The notes below the pieces were generated by a model, which worked only from the letters and a program-made list of their open reading frames with translations, searched no databases and was not told where the DNA came from. This document shows positions 59,756 to 64,000 of a DNA stretch of 64,000 nt, in pieces (positions within the stretch are counted from its first letter, which is position 1; the number at the start of each line of letters is the position of its first letter). Source of the DNA: Gracilaria domingensis (taxonomy: Eukaryota > Rhodophyta > Florideophyceae > Gracilariales > Gracilariaceae); contig VCMS01000004.1 of the NCBI GenBank assembly GCA_022539475.1, positions 434,001-498,000 on the forward strand, read 5' to 3'. A program made the position numbers and the translations under genes.

Positions 59756-60132
59756 GGCAGGGGGTGCGGGGGTGCGGGGGTGCGGGGGTGCGGGGGGGGG
59801 GAAGGGGAGGGGACGATGGCGGAGGGGAGGTGCGGGGCGGGGAAGAGAGGCGCGAGCGTACACGCCTAGGGGGGGGGAGGGGGGCCGCCGGGCAAATGTG
59901 CGGGGTTTAAAGGTGAAGTCACGCAAGCACGATAGCGCTGCACAGTAGCACGGCAGCTCGGCGCGGCGCGGCGCGGCGCGGCGCGGCGCGGGCCAGCGCG
60001 CAGCGGCGCCGCGCGCGGCCCCAAAAAGTGCCCAAAACGTGGCCGTGGCGCGCGCGCCGCGTCGATCATACGCGCGTAGGCGCGCGCGCGCCGCCGCTGC
60101 CGCCGCCGCCGCCGCGCCGCGCCGCGCGCGGC
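59756..60132. promoter_or_regulatory. Spacer upstream of the bZIP gene
   Basis: 377 bp. Nearest the bZIP start are tandem GGGGTGC units and a G10 run at 59792-59801 (C on the coding strand), then a GCGCG-repeat block near 59960-59990. The far end is the 3' side of the glutamine-synthetase-like gene. Confidence 0.5.
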
Positions 60133-61569
60133 TCAGTGCAGCGGCAGCAGCCGGCGCAGCAGCGCGTCCAGCCCGGCGCGCTCGGCCGCCGCCACCTCCG
60201 CCGCCTTGGCGTGCAGCAGCGCGTCCACCACGGCGTCCGGCAGCACGTCGCGCACGGCGCCGCCGCTCGCCGCGTCGCGGAAGCGCTCCATGCTCTCCGC
60301 CAGGCTGGTGGGCAGCCGCTCGGCTCGCCGCGCCGCCGCCACCGCGTGCGGGTCCTGCTGGCACGGCGGCGGCAGCTGCATGCAGGCGCGCACGCCGTTG
60401 AGCCCCGCGGCCACCACGCCCGCCAGGGCAAAGTACGGGTTGGACACGGCGTCCAGCGTCTTGAGCTCCATGTTGGAGCGGTCCAGTGCCAGCCGCAGCG
60501 GCGCCTCCTTGTTCGCGATACCCCACACCTTGTACACGCCCACCCAGTGCTGCGGCTGCAGCCGCTCGTAGCTGGCCACGCTCGCATTGGTCAGGAAGCT
60601 GAGCCACGGCAGCGCCTCCAGCACGCCGGCCACAAAGTGCTGCGCCAGCGGCGTCATGCCCACATGGTGCTCGTACAGCTCGGCGCTGCCGCCAAAGTGG
60701 CCAGCCAGGCTGAAATGCACATGCGCGCCGCTGCCCGCGCTGCCGACCTTGGGCAGGAAGCACGCGTGCAGCGAGTGGCGGCGCGCGACGGAGCGCACCA
60801 CTTCGCGCGCTATCAGCAGCTCGTCCACGGCCGTCAGCAGCGGCTTGTGCGCCAGCACCAGCTCGAACTGGCCCGGCGCCGACTCGGCGTGCACCGTGCT
60901 CACGTCGATGCGCGCCTGCGCGAGCGCGGCCACCATGTGATCCAGCACCGGCGCCGCGGCGTCCACCTGCGACAGCAGCGCAAAGCCGCCGGCGGCGCCG
61001 AACGGGCGCAGCGAGTCGGCGTCGCGCGGATCGCCCTCCAGCAGCACAAACTCCATCTCGAAGCCGGCGCGCATGGTGAGCTGCTGCGCGGCCAGCAGCT
61101 GCACGGCGCGGCACACGCTCTCGCGCGGGCACAGCGGCCACGCGTTTCCGTTGGCGTCGTGCAGGTGGGCGACCACAAAGCTGTGGTTGCGGTGCGTGGG
61201 CCACGGCAGCACGCGCGGCGGCGGCAGCAGCAGCTTGGGCGGCGCGGGCGGCGGCGCGCGCTTGTGCGGCGAGTAGGGCCGCATGTACACCTCGCCGACG
61301 GCGTCGAGCGCGCAGCCGGGCGGCAGCTCGCCGTCCGGCGTGAGCACGACGCCGCACTTGACGAACAGCGCGTTGGGCGCGGCGGCGGCGGCGGCGTCGT
61401 AGCGCACCAGCTTGGTGCGGCGCAGCGCGTGGTAGTCCAGCAGCACGATGCGCAGCAGCCGCACGTGGCGCATGGGCGCGGCGCCGCCCGCGGCGTCGGC
61501 GGCGGCGTCGGCGGCAGTGTCGCCGCCGACGGCGTCGGCGTCGGCGCGGAGGCCGTTGGCGCCCATCAT
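60133..61569 (-). CDS. FluG-type glutamine-synthetase-like protein
   Basis: 478 residues from the first of two ATGs at 61569. The GS class I-like catalytic fold is visible: RAGFEMEFVLLEGDP (metal Glu), HAESAPGQFELVLAHKP, LPKVGSAGSGAHVHFSLAGH (the NGSGxHxH-type motif) and a late NMELKTLDAVSNPYFALAG. It resembles the GS domain of fungal FluG and plant nodulin/GS fusions, but here the N-terminal amidohydrolase domain is missing and replaced by a short Ala-rich leader. True glutamine synthesis is uncertain; gamma-glutamylation of another amine is possible. Confidence 0.85.
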   Translation of the reverse strand: MMGANGLRADADAVGGDTAADAAADAAGGAAPMRHVRLLRIVLLDYHALRRTKLVRYDAAAAAAPNALFVKCGVVLTPDGELPPGCALDAVGEVYMRPYSPHKRAPPPAPPKLLLPPPRVLPWPTHRNHSFVVAHLHDANGNAWPLCPRESVCRAVQLLAAQQLTMRAGFEMEFVLLEGDPRDADSLRPFGAAGGFALLSQVDAAAPVLDHMVAALAQARIDVSTVHAESAPGQFELVLAHKPLLTAVDELLIAREVVRSVARRHSLHACFLPKVGSAGSGAHVHFSLAGHFGGSAELYEHHVGMTPLAQHFVAGVLEALPWLSFLTNASVASYERLQPQHWVGVYKVWGIANKEAPLRLALDRSNMELKTLDAVSNPYFALAGVVAAGLNGVRACMQLPPPCQQDPHAVAAARRAERLPTSLAESMERFRDAASGGAVRDVLPDAVVDALLHAKAAEVAAAERAGLDALLRRLLPLH

Positions 61570-62360
61570 TTTGGTGAGAAGAGGACGAACGATGCGCCCC
61601 GCCGCCACGATGCGCCCGCCGCCACCTCCGCGGGGCACGCGCACCACATGCGCATCAGCGCTCCAGGTGCTCCCATCGCGCGTGTGCGCGCTGGCCACGC
61701 GGCTCGCGCTGGCCACGTGCCCCCGTGGCCACGCGGCCACGCGGCGCGGCGCTGCATTGCGCGCGTGCGTGCGACTGCGCGCCATGCGCCATGTAGTCAC
61801 CACACACGCAGCGCGCGCGGCGCGTTTCCGTTTGCGCACGCGACGTAGGCGCGCCGCCCGCGTCGCCCGCCCTGTCGCCCGTCCTTCCGCGCCCTCCTCC
61901 CCCCGTCCTCCCCCCCCCCCCCCCCGCGCCGCCTCCCCGCCGCCGCCGCCGCCGCTTCCGCCTCCGCCTCCGCCGCCGCCGCCGCCGCCGCCGCCTCCGC
62001 GCCCGCCCGCCGCGCCGCCGCCCGCCGCGCGCGCCGCCGAGTGTGTGTGCCCGCCGGCGCTTGTGCGCGTGTCCCGGCGCGCGCCGCGTTTTTCGCCCGC
62101 TGGCTGAATTGGCTCGCTTTTCGCGTTGCGTGAAAAAGCGCCAACGCCGCTGCGCGCCGGTCCGCGACGCTCTCGCTCGCGTGTCTTGACTGCCTTCCAC
62201 CGCCCGTCCCGCCGCCTCCGCCGCGCGCGCGCGCGCTTCGTCCCTCCCCCCTCCTCCCCTCCCCTCCCCTCCCCTCCCCGCCCACCCCTTCCGCCGCGCC
62301 GCCGCCGCCGCCGCCGCTTTCGCGCCCCTCGTTTTGCGCTTTTTCGCCGCGTCGCACCCC

Positions 62361-62392
<32 letters not shown>

Positions 62393-62404
62393 CCCCCAGC
62401 CGCC
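61570..62404. promoter_or_regulatory. Divergent promoter of the GS-like and Akirin genes
   Basis: 835 bp, very GC-rich, with a C15 tract at 61911-61925 and a C30 tract at 62362-62391. Repeated GTGGCCACGC words near 61690-61745. Long antisense open frames here are compositional artefacts. Confidence 0.55.
62362..62391 (+). promoter_or_regulatory. C30 tract before the Akirin ATG
   Basis: Thirty consecutive C residues, 13 bases upstream of the start at 62405; the longest homopolymer in the window. Exact length may be unreliable. Confidence 0.5.
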
Positions 62405-63028
62405 ATGTCCGGCGTGGCCACGCTCAAGCTGCGCGGTGCGAAGCGTCACTTCGACGAGATGTCCGTCGACCTTCCGCCGCAGTCCTGCTCGCCGTCGCGC
62501 TTCGTCATCCGCCCGCCGCCGCTCAAGCGAGGCCGATGCACGCCCGCCACCTTCACGTCGCCGTCCAGACCGCTCAAGACGCACGCGCACCACCACGCGC
62601 ACCACCACCACCACCACGCTGTGCTGCCGCCTGTTTCCGCCACGCAACCGCTTCCCTCCCCGTCCTCCTCGTCCTCCCCGTCGCCCTCCACGCCGCACCC
62701 CTCCTCGCCCTCCTCGTCGTCCGCCGTGAGAGAAAAGCTGTCCGATCAGGAGCTTGCCGCCTTGGCCAAGCACGTGCCCAAGCGACTCAAGAAGGTGGTG
62801 GACAAATTGGCCACCGGCCAGCTTGCGCTGTCCGAGACGCTGTTCACGGTTCATGACCTGCGCGACATCTGCCGCTCCGTGCTGTCGGAGAAGGAGGCCA
62901 CCATGAACAATGAGTTTGCAACCATTCTCAATGACCGCTTGGCCGAACAGTTTCGTGACTTTACCAAGTTTAATGAAGATTATGTCACTCGACAGTTCAG
63001 GGGAAAGGACTACACCTACCTCAGCTAA
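62405..63028 (+). CDS. Akirin homologue
   Basis: 207 residues. Akirins are small nuclear bridging proteins that link transcription factors to chromatin remodellers in animals. The N-terminus ATLKLRGAKRHFDEM and PPPLKRGRC matches the bipartite basic nuclear signal of akirins. The C-terminal helical region LTVHDLRDICRSVLSEKEAT ... NDRLAEQFRDFTKFNEDYV ends in a short Tyr/Ser-containing tail, as in the family. The middle is His- and Ser/Pro-rich low complexity. Akirins are best known from animals, so identification rests on the two ends. Confidence 0.72.
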   Translation: MSGVATLKLRGAKRHFDEMSVDLPPQSCSPSRFVIRPPPLKRGRCTPATFTSPSRPLKTHAHHHAHHHHHHAVLPPVSATQPLPSPSSSSSPSPSTPHPSSPSSSSAVREKLSDQELAALAKHVPKRLKKVVDKLATGQLALSETLFTVHDLRDICRSVLSEKEATMNNEFATILNDRLAEQFRDFTKFNEDYVTRQFRGKDYTYLS

Positions 63029-63787
63029 GTTTGTTTACTTGCATTTTGTGGTGCAGTAAATTTCGTTTTGTCGAGCCTTTTGTTAATCTCCTCTTGCTGA
63101 TGTTGTGTTTTGTTGTGTTGTTGTTTGTTGTTGTTCGTGCTGCAGTAAAAAGAACAAAACGAGTATAAGAAACGACACGCTTGTGATCATGTGACATGAC
63201 ATGTTGATTCAACACAGCGGCCCGACGCGCAGCCGCCCTTGCACAACCGCCATCCCACAACAACTCTGTGGCGCGCGCCCTTGTTCGCGCCGCGATCAGC
63301 AGCGCGTGCGGCTACTCGCCGCCTCTGGCGCGCCGCTCGCAGTTGCGCGCCGTACGCCGTGGGCCGCACTTATGAATCGCGTCTGCGAAGGGTACCTTTT
63401 GGTACCGTCGTACCCCTGGTATTGGCGTGTCGCGCCGGCGTGTGGGACGCCGCGCTGCCAACTTTCTCGTGTGCACGTTACAAAAACATTTACAGCTGCG
63501 ATCATCATGATGATGCGCCCATCAAAGTGCAGCGCTGCGGCAGCAGCTGGCGGCCAGCGCAATCACACGTGTTGCACGTACGCTCCGAATCGTTTGCACT
63601 TCTACCAAGTTGGTGCTACTAACGTATCCATCGCCATCTCCGCGCCCTTCAACGTCGCCCCGTTTTTGCAAGCGTGGCCCCCTCCTACCCCCTGTAGTAC
63701 ATCCATCTTCACCGCTCCCCGCCTCCCTCTATCCCACCCCCACCCTCCCCCCCCCCCCCCCCCCCCACCCCCCCTGCCTCCTCCTTC
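63029..63787. other. Intergenic region upstream of the partial 3'-end gene
   Basis: 759 bp. GTT-rich tract near 63110-63140, a TACC-N3-GGTA palindrome at 63411-63421 with a near copy (TACCTTTTGGTA) at 63393, and a C20 tract at 63747-63766. Confidence 0.5.
63747..63766 (+). promoter_or_regulatory. C20 tract before the last gene's ATG
   Basis: Twenty consecutive C residues, 21 bases upstream of the ATG at 63788; matches the pattern upstream of other genes. Confidence 0.5.
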
Positions 63788-64000
63788 ATGCACAACATGA
63801 CCGGAGTGCTCCGAAATCGCTCCGACGATCATTACCCACACCCACCCGAGTGGGGCAAGGCGCTGCAGGGACGCGAAATCCTCATGTGCTGGAAGGACGC
63901 CACCTGGTACGAGGCCGTCGTCATCAACTACTCCGCGGAGACAAAGTGCCACACCATCGTGTACCGAGCCGACGACACGCTGGAAACCGTTTCTCTCGAC
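63788..64000 (+). CDS. Partial gene, Tudor/agenet-like N-terminus, runs off the window
   Basis: 71 codons are visible and open to the edge. After MHNMTGVLRNRSDD the sequence ALQGREILMCWKDATWYEAV, then INYSAETKCHTIVYRADDTL, resembles a Tudor-like domain of chromatin proteins (EMSY/agenet type). A second ATG at 63797 could be the start. The C20 tract upstream supports a gene start here. The rest of the protein is outside the window. Confidence 0.6.
   Translation, partial: MHNMTGVLRNRSDDHYPHPPEWGKALQGREILMCWKDATWYEAVVINYSAETKCHTIVYRADDTLETVSLD

Noticed and set aside
60028-61848. 606-codon plus-strand frame opposite the GS-like gene
   Set aside because: Arg/His/Ala-rich antisense shadow; the minus strand carries complete GS motifs.
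61797-62427. Gly/Arg-rich frames upstream of Akirin
   Set aside because: Made by C/G homopolymers in the promoter; no conserved sequence.
1-64000. tRNA, rRNA, snRNA genes and CRISPR arrays
   Set aside because: Scanned for T-loop, acceptor and array signatures by eye and found none convincing; a covariance-model search would be needed to exclude them.

Overview
The window comes from a nuclear chromosome of a photosynthetic eukaryote, most likely a unicellular alga and, as a best guess, an intron-poor red alga. The evidence is a plant-type MGDG synthase, a NUDT23-like plastid Nudix enzyme, a plastid-type PH-domain membrane protein and a plastid-type five-bladed propeller protein, next to purely eukaryotic nuclear genes (Raptor, PRP16, mRNA capping enzyme, TFIIE-beta, a CENP-A-like histone). 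Genes are compact and alternate strands, often sharing divergent promoters of about 350-450 bp. Only three introns could be supported, in two genes, all with GTACGY donors. The species itself cannot be read from this sequence.

Layout. 0-5.3 kb: CDT2 (WD40), a mitochondrial ABM-like protein, COQ2, and an unknown mitochondrial protein with two introns. 5.3-12.1 kb: MGDG synthase, NAD synthetase, a DMT transporter. 12.1-21 kb: a thioredoxin/zeta-type kinase fusion, a gene-poor 2.3-kb gap, REEP/HVA22, an unknown protein, ESF1, a plastid Nudix enzyme. 21.6-30 kb: Raptor, a C2H2 protein, a CENP-A-like H3, TFIIE-beta. 30-36.3 kb: PRP16, an ArfGAP with low-complexity tail, the plastid PH protein. 37.4-41.5 kb: a 1377-residue NB-ARC/WD40 STAND protein with a helical N-terminus (NLR/APAF1 architecture). 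42-50.8 kb: the propeller protein, RAD23, ITFG1/TIP, cytosolic AsnRS. 51.2-58.5 kb: capping guanylyltransferase, GID9/MAEA, CAND1. 58.7-64 kb: a bZIP factor, a FluG-type glutamine-synthetase-like protein, an Akirin homologue, and the start of a Tudor-like gene cut by the window edge.

Most genes are unrelated housekeeping functions. A loose ubiquitin theme (CDT2, CAND1, RAD23, GID9) is noted, but nothing shows co-regulation. The most interesting items are the NLR-like STAND protein, the divergent CENP-A-like histone, the thioredoxin/zeta-kinase fusion, long poly-C tracts directly upstream of many start codons, a recurring TACC-N3-GGTA palindrome confined to intergenic DNA, and five single-base reading-frame breaks in four conserved genes (Raptor twice, RAD23, PRP16, ESF1). 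Those breaks most simply mean assembly indels; programmed frameshifting is the less likely alternative.
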